Shown one piece after another: positions 41,321 through 50,028 of a stretch of 64,000 nucleotides of DNA. The stretch covers positions 2,852,001 to 2,916,000 of the forward strand of contig NZ_AP027043.1 in the NCBI RefSeq assembly GCF_027924665.1, written 5' to 3'. The stretch comes from Flavobacterium sp. GSB-24. GTDB lineage: Bacteria; Bacteroidota; Bacteroidia; Flavobacteriales; Flavobacteriaceae. Position numbers and translations under genes: made by a program. Each line of letters begins with the position of its first letter. The stretch's first letter is position 1. The notes under the pieces are model-generated. The model was not told the origin of the DNA and made no database searches. It was given only the letters and a program-made list of their open reading frames with translations.

Positions 41321-43069
41321 CTAATCTTTTAAAGGAAATGATCTGCCTTCAAAGACAGTTTCTAACACTTTAATGTCTTTCATTTTTATAGGGTCTATCT
41401 TTAAAGGGTTTTCAGCAAGTATGACGAAATCCGCTTTTTTACCCACTTTTATGGATCCCGTAATTTTATCCAGTTGCATTAAATTAGCCGCATTAATCGT
41501 GATGCCTTTCAATGCATCATAAGCAGATACTCTTTCTTGAGGCGCCATCAAAGTTCCATCGGCCGTTACACGATTAGTTGCTATCCAAGCCAGGAGCAGT
41601 GGCTGAATAGGAGCCATAGTGAAATCGGAATGCAGGGCAAACTTCACTTTGTTTTTAACCAATGAGCCCAAACGAACCATTTCTGAACCTCTTTGCTGGC
41701 CTAGAACAGTAGTGGATGCATATTTATCACCCATAGAATAGAGATAGTAGGGATTAGCAGACACCACCGCTCCTAATTTTGCAATACGGGCAGACTGTTC
41801 AGGTTTAGATTCTCCAAAATGCTCTATGGTGAGTCTTTGTTTTAATTGTGGCAATTCTTTTTGTAATTTTTCCAGTTCATCCAAGATGGTTTCTAATCCC
41901 ATGCTGCCATTGCAATGAATATGGATAGGATAACCTTTGTTCCACCAAAATTTCATGGCTTTGTTTAAATTTTCAGGGGTCATAATCCATTCGCCGCTAT
42001 GCCCGTCCAAATATCCTGGAGGTAAAACTTGAAAATTCTGACCAAAAAATGCACCATCAGCATAAAGTTTTACGGCATGTTCTATTATAATATGTGGCGA
42101 AGTCTTTTTGCCAAACTCCTTTACATCGGTAAACGTTTTTTCAAAATCACCGCCATTTACCAGGTTCAATGTATTTACATCGGGGGTAAATTGCATACGG
42201 AAAGGTGTCTTATCGTTTTCCAGATTATTCTTCATGTATTTAAAATCGCCCCAAAGTTCTCCCGATGAACCGGTACCCATATCGCCAATGGTAGTTAGTC
42301 CGCCCATATGTACAAGGTCACGAAGTTTTAACATATTGGTCTTCATAACTCCATCATTTCTAATGGTCGGTGCCCATTTCGGAACAACGACATTGAAAAA
42401 TCCAGCTTCTACAAATTTTCCGGCACCATAATCAATTTGGCTGTTTCCTTTGGTTTCTTTCTGGGTAATATTCAAATACTTCAAACCAGCGGTGTTCAAC
42501 CACATTACATGTGCAGAATATTGCCAAATCATAATCGGTCGTGTTGTAGAAATTCCATCCAATTCTTTACGTGAAATGTCTCCGTGAAAAGGCTCCATGA
42601 AACCCCAAACGACAAGAGGTTCTTTAGGCTCTTTTAACTCAGCTTCATATTCTTTTACTTTGGCTATGAATGCTTTATGTCCTCTGACGGCTTTTACATT
42701 TCCCCAGGGAAAAACCCAGTCAAAAGGTGCAGCAAATTTGGTATTCAAAATCATAGCACCAAGATTGGGATGCAAGTGCGGGTCTATCAGACCCGGCATC
42801 ATCGTTTTTCCTTCTAAATCGACCATGGTATGGCCTTCGCCGGCTTGTTTCATCGCCTCGTCTTTACTTCCTGTGAAAGTAATTTTTCCGTCTTTTACCA
42901 CTACTGCTTCGATGTAGGCAGCGTTTTCGCCTTCCATGGTTACAATATCTCCGTTGTAATATACTGTACTGATAGATGAGGGTTTGCCAGTATTATCAGT
43001 TTTTGCTGTTTCTTGTCTGCAAGAAACCATAACAAAGGAAAAGGTAAGCAATAAAATCAAGTTTTTCAT
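41321..43069 (-). CDS. YtcJ-like amidohydrolase lipoprotein (second paralogue)
   Basis: This 582-aa protein has a lipobox (FSFVMVSCRQE) and the same organisation as the downstream paralogue. The metal-binding HLH is in LIDPHLHPNL (98-100), then YPIHIHCNGSMGLETIL, LTIEHFGES, LHSDFTMAPIQP and KVGKKADFVILAENPLK. The two enzymes are colinear and probably arose by duplication in this operon. It is the first gene of the minus-strand set, which suggests that the operon promoter lies in the 0.8-kb intergenic region upstream. Confidence 0.85.
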   Translation of the reverse strand: MKNLILLLTFSFVMVSCRQETAKTDNTGKPSSISTVYYNGDIVTMEGENAAYIEAVVVKDGKITFTGSKDEAMKQAGEGHTMVDLEGKTMMPGLIDPHLHPNLGAMILNTKFAAPFDWVFPWGNVKAVRGHKAFIAKVKEYEAELKEPKEPLVVWGFMEPFHGDISRKELDGISTTRPIMIWQYSAHVMWLNTAGLKYLNITQKETKGNSQIDYGAGKFVEAGFFNVVVPKWAPTIRNDGVMKTNMLKLRDLVHMGGLTTIGDMGTGSSGELWGDFKYMKNNLENDKTPFRMQFTPDVNTLNLVNGGDFEKTFTDVKEFGKKTSPHIIIEHAVKLYADGAFFGQNFQVLPPGYLDGHSGEWIMTPENLNKAMKFWWNKGYPIHIHCNGSMGLETILDELEKLQKELPQLKQRLTIEHFGESKPEQSARIAKLGAVVSANPYYLYSMGDKYASTTVLGQQRGSEMVRLGSLVKNKVKFALHSDFTMAPIQPLLLAWIATNRVTADGTLMAPQERVSAYDALKGITINAANLMQLDKITGSIKVGKKADFVILAENPLKIDPIKMKDIKVLETVFEGRSFPLKD

Positions 43070-43251
43070 GTGCTTTCTAAATTGGGTTGTGTGTAATAAT
43101 TATAACTGGAAATTTTGATATTATGTCTTTGTTTATCCAATTAATGGATTGAAAATCTGAAAGATATTTTAGTGTTTTTTTTTTTTGCTAAATATCTAAA
43201 TGGGTTTCTTTAATTAAGTTTAAAAGTAAGAATTTCCACTGCGTATAAAAA

Positions 43252-43285
43252 TGTTTCTTATCACTTTTCAAATTGATCAGGATCA
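43252..43285. promoter_or_regulatory. Tandem FNR/Crp-like boxes, orphan copy
   Basis: TGTT-TCTT-ATCA (43252-43263) and TGAT-CAGG-ATCA (43274-43285) are 22 bp apart. About 40 bp here are nearly identical to the BON-operon promoter at 19127-19167. The downstream plus-strand DNA has no intact gene for 600 bp. The boxes could belong to a lost gene, or work from a distance on the amidohydrolase operon or the arylsulfatase gene. Confidence 0.55.
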
Positions 43286-43289
43286 TTTT

Positions 43290-43740
43290 TAATACTATTA
43301 TATTACTTCATTTTGTTTATTATTCATTGTTTTGGATATGCTAACGAAAATTGGAGAAATAGTAAAGTGGCATTTTTTCACACTTTGCTATTTTAAATCC
43401 TCTCATATATCAACTCAGAAATAAACCAAATTCTAGCGTCAAGTGAATTGGAAGCATATTGCGAAAACAATTTAAATGAGAAATAAAAACAAGTTATTGA
43501 GATTTCAATGAATCTGTTGCTCAAATGTGGAAAGAAATTCAGTATCCTAAATAAAATGATAATTAATGAAGTTTCTAAAAGTTTCGAAACTAAACTTGAT
43601 AGGGCTTGATTTTGCTGGATTTCTATTTTTAATATGCTTCATGCGCCACGATTCTGCCACAAAATTTATACTTGTGAAAAATGCTAAAAAACTGCTTTAA
43701 ATTTTGTAGGAAATAAGAAGGGAATCCCAAAAATTGGAAT
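43290..43740. other. Gene-free region between the FNR-like promoter copies
   Basis: About 450 bp with no intact ORF. The plus-strand frame with ILASSELEAYCENNLNEK and, after a stop, KQVIEISMNLLLKCGKK has a coding look and several stops, and might be a decayed gene once driven by the upstream boxes. I could not assign it to a family. Confidence 0.35.
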
Positions 43741-43752
43741 ATAAAGAGAAAA

Positions 43753-43786
43753 TGATCCCTATCACTTTTCATCGTGATAAGGATCA
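43753..43786 (+). promoter_or_regulatory. Pair of FNR/Crp-like boxes upstream of arylsulfatase
   Basis: TGAT-CCCT-ATCA (43753-43764) and TGAT-AAGG-ATCA (43775-43786) are again 22 bp apart. The whole block AAATGATCCCTATCAC...GTGATAAGGATCATTT forms an inverted repeat with one mismatch. It lies 157 nt before the preferred ATG at 43944. The core ATCACTTTTCA is shared with the promoters at 19.1 and 43.2 kb. Confidence 0.6.
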
Positions 43787-43943
43787 TTTTTTTTTAGGGG
43801 TTCTTGTTCCAATTTTGTTTGATAAATCTGATAAATCATTGAATGCTTTGATTTAGTAGTTTTCTTTCTTTCTTTACTTTCTTTATTTAAAAGGACCTAA
43901 GAATATGGTTCAAAAAACAATAATCATTAATAAACATGGAATT

Positions 43944-46388
43944 ATGGATAATCAAAAAAATGCTATTCTAAAAAAAAGTGTATCGCTTTTTATCTTATGT
44001 TTATTTTTCTCCAACATATCAAATAAATTATCAGCCCAAGCTGATCCTAGAGAAGTCAGAAAAGAAAATTTTCACGGCGTAATTAATTTAGATATTCGTG
44101 ATTCAAAAGCAGATTGGGGACCTTACACACCTAAAGCGGCGCCAGCAGCTGCACCAAATATTCTTTTTATATTATTTGATGATACAGGACAGGCAGCTTG
44201 GTCTCCCTTTGGAGGAGGAATTAACATGCCAACATTGCAAAAATTAGCTGATAATGGTTTAATTTATACACAATGGCATACTACCGCTTTATGTTCTCCA
44301 ACACGATCAACACTTTTAACGGGTAGGAATCATCATCTAACAGGGAATGCCTCTATTACTGAAGGTGCGGATGGATTTCCGGGTGCGCACGGCCGTATTC
44401 CTGAACAATGTGCCACTATAGCTCAAGTTTTACAAGAAAATGGCTGGAGTACTTTTTGGATTGGAAAAAATCATAATGTACCAGAACAGGACGTTGCCTC
44501 TGGCGCAAGTCGGAAACAATGGCCTACACAATTAGGTTTTGATCGATACTATGGCTTTCTTGGTGGAGAAACAAATCAGTGGTATCCTGATTTAGTAGAA
44601 GATAATCATTTTACAGAAGCTTCTTATGGTCCTGAACAAGGGTATCACTTATCTAAAGATTTAGCGGATAAATCAATTGAATATATTCGTGATCAAAAAG
44701 CTACAAATCCTTCAAAACCATGGTTTTTATGGTATTGCCCGGGTGCAAACCATGCGCCTCATCAGGCACCTCAGGAATATATTGATAAATATAAAGGTAA
44801 ATTTGATGAAGGTTATGATGCTTACCGTAAATGGGTTTTACCTCGGATGATTTCAAAAGGAATCGTTCCTGCTGATACTAAACTAACCGATTTAAATCCA
44901 TTGCCTCCAGATGTTTCTAATCCAGGTGATTATGTAAAACCGTGGAATACTTTGAATCCAGATGAGAAAAAGCTGTTCTCGAGATTACTTGAAGTATATG
45001 CTGCATTTTCTGAATATACAGATGCTCAGGTAGGGCGTGTAATAGACTACTTAGAAAAAAGCGGTCAGTTAGAGAATACGGTTGTAATTTATGCTGCTGA
45101 TAACGGTGCTTCAGGAGAAGGTTCACCATCAGGTTCTGTCAATGAAAATAAATTTTTTAACGGGTATCCCGACGAGTTATCCGAAAATATGAAATACATC
45201 GATAAGCTTGGAAGTCCTGATACATATGAGCACTATCCTACAGGATGGGCTGCGGCATTTTCAACACCCTACAAAATGTTTAAAAGATACAGCGAATATG
45301 CTGGTGGAACTTGCGATCCTTTAGTAATTTCATGGACAAAAGGAATAAAAGCCAAAGGCGAAGTACGTAATCAATACCACCATTCAACAGATATTGTTCC
45401 TACAATTTTAGACATTTGTGGACTTGAAATGCCAAAAGTACATAATGGTATTGGACAATATCCTATTTCTGGAGTATCAATGCGTTATAGTTTTGATGGT
45501 AAACCAAATGATCTCACTCAAAAACACATTCAATATTATTCGATGTTAGGCTCAAGAGCAATCTGGAAAGATGGCTGGAAAGCTGTGGCACTTCATGCAC
45601 CCTTGTCGGGAAAAGGAAATTTTGATAAGGATGAATGGGAATTATACAATGTGAATATAGACCGTTCAGAGTCTGATAATTTAGCTAAAAAAAATCCAGA
45701 TAAATTAAAAGAACTAATTGCTACATGGATCGATGAAGCCGATAAAAATCTGGTACTTCCTTTAGATGACAGGACAGCTGTAGAAGTCTTAGCAACAGTA
45801 AGGCCATCTGAGGAAAAAACGAGAGAAAGATATATTTATTACGCGGGGACAGCCCCGGTACCAGAAGGTGTAGCTGTAAATATTCGTGGAAGATCATACA
45901 AAATAATTGCTGATGTAGAGATCAAAGAAGCTTCTGTATCAGGGGTTATATTTGCACACGGTTCGCGTTTTGGCGGTCATACTTTTTTTATTAAAGATGG
46001 AAAATTAAATTATATCTATAATTTTTTAGGAATTGCTCCAGAGCAAAAATTCACCTCATTGGAAATTCTAAAACCTGGAAAATATACGCTGGGAATGGAA
46101 TTTATTAGAGAAAAAACCGGAGATCATGGTGAACAAATTGGAAAGATGAAAATGTACGTCAATGAAAAAAATGTTGCAGAAGGACCAATGAGGACACAAG
46201 CTGGTAAATTTACTCTTTCAGGAGACGGTTTATGCATAGGATATGATAGTGGTGATGCTGTAAGCAACGAATACAAAACTCCAGGAACTTTTAAAGGAGG
46301 TACAATTTTAGGAGTTGGCATTTCTGTAGAGAAAATAGAATATATTGATTTTCAAAAAGAAGCACAGAGGGCCTTGAATAAAGATTAA
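43944..46388 (+). CDS. Arylsulfatase, type I, secreted
   Basis: This protein of about 814 aa starts at MDNQKNA, preferred to a 13-residue longer frame because it leads into the signal peptide (SLFILCLFFSNISNKLSAQ). The sulfatase signature LCSPTRSTLLTGR provides the Cys for formylglycine, and metal ligands are visible in FILFDDTGQAAW and YAADNGASGEG. The layout resembles Pseudomonas AtsA-like arylsulfatases and has a C-terminal beta domain of about 200 aa. It would release sulfate from aryl or carbohydrate sulfates in the periplasm or outside. No sulfatase-maturase gene is in the window. Confidence 0.93.
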   Translation: MDNQKNAILKKSVSLFILCLFFSNISNKLSAQADPREVRKENFHGVINLDIRDSKADWGPYTPKAAPAAAPNILFILFDDTGQAAWSPFGGGINMPTLQKLADNGLIYTQWHTTALCSPTRSTLLTGRNHHLTGNASITEGADGFPGAHGRIPEQCATIAQVLQENGWSTFWIGKNHNVPEQDVASGASRKQWPTQLGFDRYYGFLGGETNQWYPDLVEDNHFTEASYGPEQGYHLSKDLADKSIEYIRDQKATNPSKPWFLWYCPGANHAPHQAPQEYIDKYKGKFDEGYDAYRKWVLPRMISKGIVPADTKLTDLNPLPPDVSNPGDYVKPWNTLNPDEKKLFSRLLEVYAAFSEYTDAQVGRVIDYLEKSGQLENTVVIYAADNGASGEGSPSGSVNENKFFNGYPDELSENMKYIDKLGSPDTYEHYPTGWAAAFSTPYKMFKRYSEYAGGTCDPLVISWTKGIKAKGEVRNQYHHSTDIVPTILDICGLEMPKVHNGIGQYPISGVSMRYSFDGKPNDLTQKHIQYYSMLGSRAIWKDGWKAVALHAPLSGKGNFDKDEWELYNVNIDRSESDNLAKKNPDKLKELIATWIDEADKNLVLPLDDRTAVEVLATVRPSEEKTRERYIYYAGTAPVPEGVAVNIRGRSYKIIADVEIKEASVSGVIFAHGSRFGGHTFFIKDGKLNYIYNFLGIAPEQKFTSLEILKPGKYTLGMEFIREKTGDHGEQIGKMKMYVNEKNVAEGPMRTQAGKFTLSGDGLCIGYDSGDAVSNEYKTPGTFKGGTILGVGISVEKIEYIDFQKEAQRALNKD

Positions 46389-46417
46389 CAATATTTTTTT
46401 AACTGATATAAAATAAG

Positions 46418-46455
46418 AAAACTTTAGAATCATTTGATTTTAAAGTTTTTTTTTA
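46418..46455 (+). terminator. Probable terminator of arylsulfatase
   Basis: AAAACTTTA (46418-46426) pairs with TAAAGTTTT (46441-46449) and runs into a T tract. It starts about 30 bp after the stop codon. Confidence 0.6.
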
Positions 46456-46645
46456 ATTGATGTGTAAATATTTGCTTTTTATGTGTCTTGTAAAAAGATT
46501 TTTCTACTTAGAGTTATATTATAAACTTAATTGGAGTAATATTTCGAACTTGAGCCTTCAAATTGTTTTAATACAGTATTATAAGTTCTTGTTAAATCTA
46601 AATACATGTGCATCTACTTTAACGCCAGTGTCATATGTAAAGCTA

Positions 46646-47515
46646 TTATTTAATTGCCTGCTGATTCTGAAACTCTTCGATCGTTAAGTTTCCGAGTGCA
46701 GAATGTCTTCTGCAGGTGTTGTAAAAGTTCTCGATATAATCGGTTATTGATTTTTCTGCTTTCTCTTTAGTCTTATTTATTTTGGTATACCAGTTCTACC
46801 TTTAATGTCTTGAAGAAGCTTTCTGCTATTGCGTTATCATAGCAGTTTCCTTTTCGGCCCATGCTTTGGGTTATTTTATTTTTCTCTAATAGGGTAGTAA
46901 ACTCATAGCAGGCGTATTGCTTTCCTTGGTCTGAGTGAAAGAGTAATTCCTGATTATGCTGTAGGGGACGATTTAGAAGAGCTTTTCTTAAGGAAGCAAT
47001 GCTGGTATCTTTTGCCCGCATTGTCTCGCTGATGGACCAGCCGATCACTTTACGGTCAAAAAGGTCTATCACTACAGTAAGATAGAGCCAGCCTTCACCT
47101 GTTTCAATGTAGGTTATGTCAGAAACCCAGATTTCGTTTCTTCTGGCTGCCTTAAAAATCTGTTCTAATCTGTTTTCTGCTGATCTGTTATTGCGGGTTG
47201 GGCTTGTAGTCTTTTTATATTTAGATTTTGCAATGCTTCTCAGATGGTTTTCCTTCATAATCTGCCCGACAAATTTTCTGGAAATTTTATCCCTATGGAA
47301 TCTAATTCTTTATCAATTCTCTGGCTTCCGTATCGGCATTGGCTCCAGTGGTAAATTCTTATAATTTCGCTTATGATGAGGGCTTTTCGTTCTGCCCTTG
47401 CGGTGGGTGTTCTTTTGCGCCATCGGAAGAAACTGCTTTTGTGGATCTGAAATATCCGGCACATCTTCTCAACGGGAAATATTTTCGAGTTTTCTCTGAT
47501 GAATTCATATTTCAC
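46646..47515 (-). pseudogene. IS3 transposase OrfB with two frameshifts
   Basis: The reading starts at 47515 (MKYEFIRENSKIFPVEKMC) and breaks near 47285. There the GGGATAAAATTTCC tract lacks one A: the frame reads GIKFPENLSGRL then stop, whereas the next frame continues as ISRKFVGQIMKENH. A second break occurs at about 46773 (VYQNK then stop), with the remaining TKEKAEKSITDYIENFYNT in a third frame, ending at 46646. The DDE triad is visible: Asp in SDITYIETGEG, Asp in FHSDQGKQYA and Glu in NAIAESFFKTLK. The enzyme is therefore probably inactive unless the breaks are sequencing errors. Confidence 0.8.
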
Positions 47516-47799
47516 CCGCTCCCGGAGAAGATATTTTGAGCCTTTTTTATGATGTCCCTTTCAATTTCCAATTCTTTTATCTGTTTCCGAAGCTTCTGCA
47601 GCTCATTTTTATGGTATATTTCATTTGAAGTTTTCTTTATGGTAAATCTGCCTTCCTGGTAAAGCTTCTTCCAGTGCTGAAGGGTTCTTGCACTGATGTT
47701 GAGTTCTCCTGCCACGTCACAGACTCTTTTGCAGTGGATGCTCATCGAAGCGGCCAGAATCTTAAAGCCTAAAGTGAAGGTTCTCCTTTTATTTTTCAT
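47512..47799 (-). CDS. IS3-family transposase OrfA
   Basis: This 95-aa protein has an HTH of the IS3 OrfA type (TFTLGFKILAASMSIHCKRV, VAGELNISARTLQHWKKLY) and a leucine-zipper-like helix (NELQKLRKQIKELEIERDII) used for multimerisation. It ends at KKAQNIFSGSG and overlaps OrfB by 4 bp (ATGA). IS3 elements usually make an OrfAB fusion by -1 frameshifting near this point. Confidence 0.85.
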   Translation of the reverse strand: MKNKRRTFTLGFKILAASMSIHCKRVCDVAGELNISARTLQHWKKLYQEGRFTIKKTSNEIYHKNELQKLRKQIKELEIERDIIKKAQNIFSGSG

Positions 47800-47920
47800 G
47801 CCGTTTAATTTAGCGGGAATAAAGTTAGCAGCCAGTCAGAAATTTTAGGCTATATATATTCATTTTTTATTGCTTCAGATAAACACAGCCTAAGAATTTA
47901 GTCGCAAAAAGGTATCAACT

Positions 47921-48050
47921 CCAATCTCCATTTATTCGGTAGTAAATATTATCGGCACCGCAAACGCAATAATGATATTCTTTTTTTACTGTGATCTGCA
48001 CATGAAAATAAAAATTGATTTTGCTTTATATTCTCAGAGCAATCATATTT
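47921..48050 (-). pseudogene. Remnant of a ParE-type toxin gene
   Basis: About 130 bp align with the toxin gene at 15.3 kb. The CTCCATTTATTCGGTAGTAAA block is common to both, followed by TATCGxCACCGCAAACxCAATAA and later by GATTTTGCT. Small differences and indels are scattered, and no open frame remains. It represents the middle of the toxin, with no antitoxin beside it. It lies about 120 bp from the IS3 orfA start and may have been broken by past IS activity. Confidence 0.7.
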
Positions 48051-48113
48051 AACTGCCTTACTTCTTGCAGCAAAATTAAAGGAGGTTTTAATTGTGAAAA
48101 AAATATTCTTTCA

Positions 48114-49988
48114 TTAGTACTTTAAACAGATTACTTTTCCATCCATTGTGCTGATCAGAATTTTATCTGTTCCAAAAGGGGTTACGGCATTTATCAGCGT
48201 ATTGGAAACTTTATATCTCCACTCTGCCTTCTGCGAATCTTTATTTACAGCACAAATTATTCCGTTCTGTCCAGGGACAAAAACAAGGCTGCCAGATTCT
48301 GTTATAGGTGAAGGGGCAATCTCGTAGCTTAGTTCTGTGTCTACATTCCAAAGTATCTTTTGGGTTTCACTTTGCGCATCAATTGCAGTCAAGCTGCCAT
48401 CAGTCATACTTTTTATATAAATTATAGCACCATCTTTTGAAATACCGATCGATTCCCTGCAGCTTACCTCTTTCGAACGATAAATTTCCTTTCCTGATTT
48501 CGAATCAAAGGCAGTCATAAAGCGGTCTGGAGCAACAATGAAGATTTTATTAAAACTTCCAACAGGAAATACTGCTGCTGGTGATAGCATTCGGCTGCCT
48601 GAATTTTTTGATTTCCAGACCAATGTACCCGTATTTTTATTTAAGGCATAAAAACTATTTCCCCATGACCCGAAGTACACATTCTCTTGGAAAACCAAAG
48701 GCCTGCATTCAACAAAATTACTAACATCATTGTACTGCCAGATTAATTTTCCGGTTTTATAATTCAACGCTCTAAAGATACCATCAGAACCTCCTATAAA
48801 AACATTATCATTTTCAATTGCAGGAGATCCCAGTACAGATTTTTTAGTGGTAAATTTCCATATTTTTTTTCCGGTAGCTAATTTTAATCCATATATAGAA
48901 TTATCAGATGAGCCTACGATCACAATATTATTTTCAATTGCTGGTGTTGAGAATATTTTCCCTTTTGTTTTGTATGTCCATAATTTTTTTCCAGTATCAG
49001 CTTTCAAGGCTGTAATTTCTCCTTTTGTATTCGCTGTAACTGCAATACTGCCACTTAATACAACGCCACTGCCAATATCCGAAGAAAATTGAGTAGTCCA
49101 GACTACTTGAACATTTGGATATTTTAAATTAATACTATAATCAGGTCTTTTGTATATAGCTGTGTCTTTGCTGAAAGAATGATCTTTTAATTCAATTGTG
49201 GCCCAAGGTGCTGAAGTTTCTTTTCCTGCTTTTCGTTCCGAATAAATCATTTTGTTGTTTTCTACTCTAACGATATTATATGCCGCAATTTGGTCTTTTG
49301 GTTCTTTTGTTTTATCGGCACGAAGATTAGATCTGCCCATAACAGCTGGAATTCCTTCGAAATTATAGACTTTGTTGGAATGTCCGTGTCCCATTAAATG
49401 AGCTTGAATATTTTGCTTTTTTAATTGATCGATTACTTCATACCAATTATTCAGTCCTGAATCTAATGGATAATGATTTACCGAAATTAAAGGTAATTTT
49501 CTTGCTTGATTTTTTTTGAGCTCATTTTGTAAAAACTCAAGATGTTCTCTTGGAATTTGTCCGGGAGACATTCTCATATTAGGTCCTGATGCCAAACCTA
49601 TAAATAGAAAACCATTTTTTTCGACAGCAAAGCATTCACTTTTAAAAACTTTTAAAAAAGTATTACATCCACTCTCAGACCACTTTGCATCATGGTTTCC
49701 AGGAACAATGTAATAAGGTTTTTTGAGTTTATCGAGTATTTTTTTTGCCGTGTACAATTCTTCATCAGAACCAAATTCGGTCACATCACCTGTGTGAATT
49801 ACAAACTCAATATCAGAATTATTATTAATATCTTTTACAGACATTTCAAGATCTTCTGCAGCATTTTCACTTCCAATATGTGTATCAGTAATATGTGCAA
49901 AAGTAAACGGCTTGTTCTGAGCTATTGAATACTGAAAAAAAAGTACAGCTAATAAAAAAGTTTTTAATAGGTTGTGTAGAGAAATCAT
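48114..49988 (-). CDS. Calcineurin-like phosphoesterase fused to a PQQ-like beta-propeller
   Basis: The product is about 624 aa when started at the internal Met (MISLHNLLKTFLLAVLFFQYSIAQ), which heads a signal peptide; the frame reaches 10 codons further. The N-terminal metallophosphoesterase (25-270) has HITDTHIGSE, HTGDVTEFG, PGNHDAKW, VNHYPL and GHGHSNKVY. The C-terminal half (about 300-620) is a chain of PQQ-like repeats with WTYKTKGKIFSTPAI and WKFTTKKSVLGSPAI. The protein is probably secreted. The phosphoesterase substrate is unknown. It precedes the DUF3370-like lipoprotein by 40 bp, forming a likely operon. Confidence 0.87.
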   Translation of the reverse strand: MISLHNLLKTFLLAVLFFQYSIAQNKPFTFAHITDTHIGSENAAEDLEMSVKDINNNSDIEFVIHTGDVTEFGSDEELYTAKKILDKLKKPYYIVPGNHDAKWSESGCNTFLKVFKSECFAVEKNGFLFIGLASGPNMRMSPGQIPREHLEFLQNELKKNQARKLPLISVNHYPLDSGLNNWYEVIDQLKKQNIQAHLMGHGHSNKVYNFEGIPAVMGRSNLRADKTKEPKDQIAAYNIVRVENNKMIYSERKAGKETSAPWATIELKDHSFSKDTAIYKRPDYSINLKYPNVQVVWTTQFSSDIGSGVVLSGSIAVTANTKGEITALKADTGKKLWTYKTKGKIFSTPAIENNIVIVGSSDNSIYGLKLATGKKIWKFTTKKSVLGSPAIENDNVFIGGSDGIFRALNYKTGKLIWQYNDVSNFVECRPLVFQENVYFGSWGNSFYALNKNTGTLVWKSKNSGSRMLSPAAVFPVGSFNKIFIVAPDRFMTAFDSKSGKEIYRSKEVSCRESIGISKDGAIIYIKSMTDGSLTAIDAQSETQKILWNVDTELSYEIAPSPITESGSLVFVPGQNGIICAVNKDSQKAEWRYKVSNTLINAVTPFGTDKILISTMDGKVICLKY

Positions 49989-50028
49989 TTGTGATTCTTT
50001 AATTTTTGTTATCGGCAAAATAGTATAA

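Larger units (their letters stand above)
46640..47830 (-). mobile_element. IS3-family insertion sequence, decayed
   Basis: An orfA gene and an orfB in three frames, in the usual overlapping order on the minus strand, identify an IS3-family element about 1.2 kb long. I could not find convincing terminal inverted repeats or a target duplication, so the ends are approximate. The DDE residues are still present in orfB, but two frameshifts disrupt it. The element sits between the arylsulfatase gene and the ParE remnant, in a region that has collected debris. Confidence 0.75.

Noticed and set aside
46457-46687. 76-aa plus-strand ORF after the arylsulfatase
   Set aside because: Cys- and Leu-rich without signal or domain; it overlaps the end of the IS3 remnant and has no start context.
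46640-47830. Exact terminal inverted repeats for the IS3 element
   Set aside because: Candidate ends did not match convincingly when compared by eye, so only approximate borders are given.
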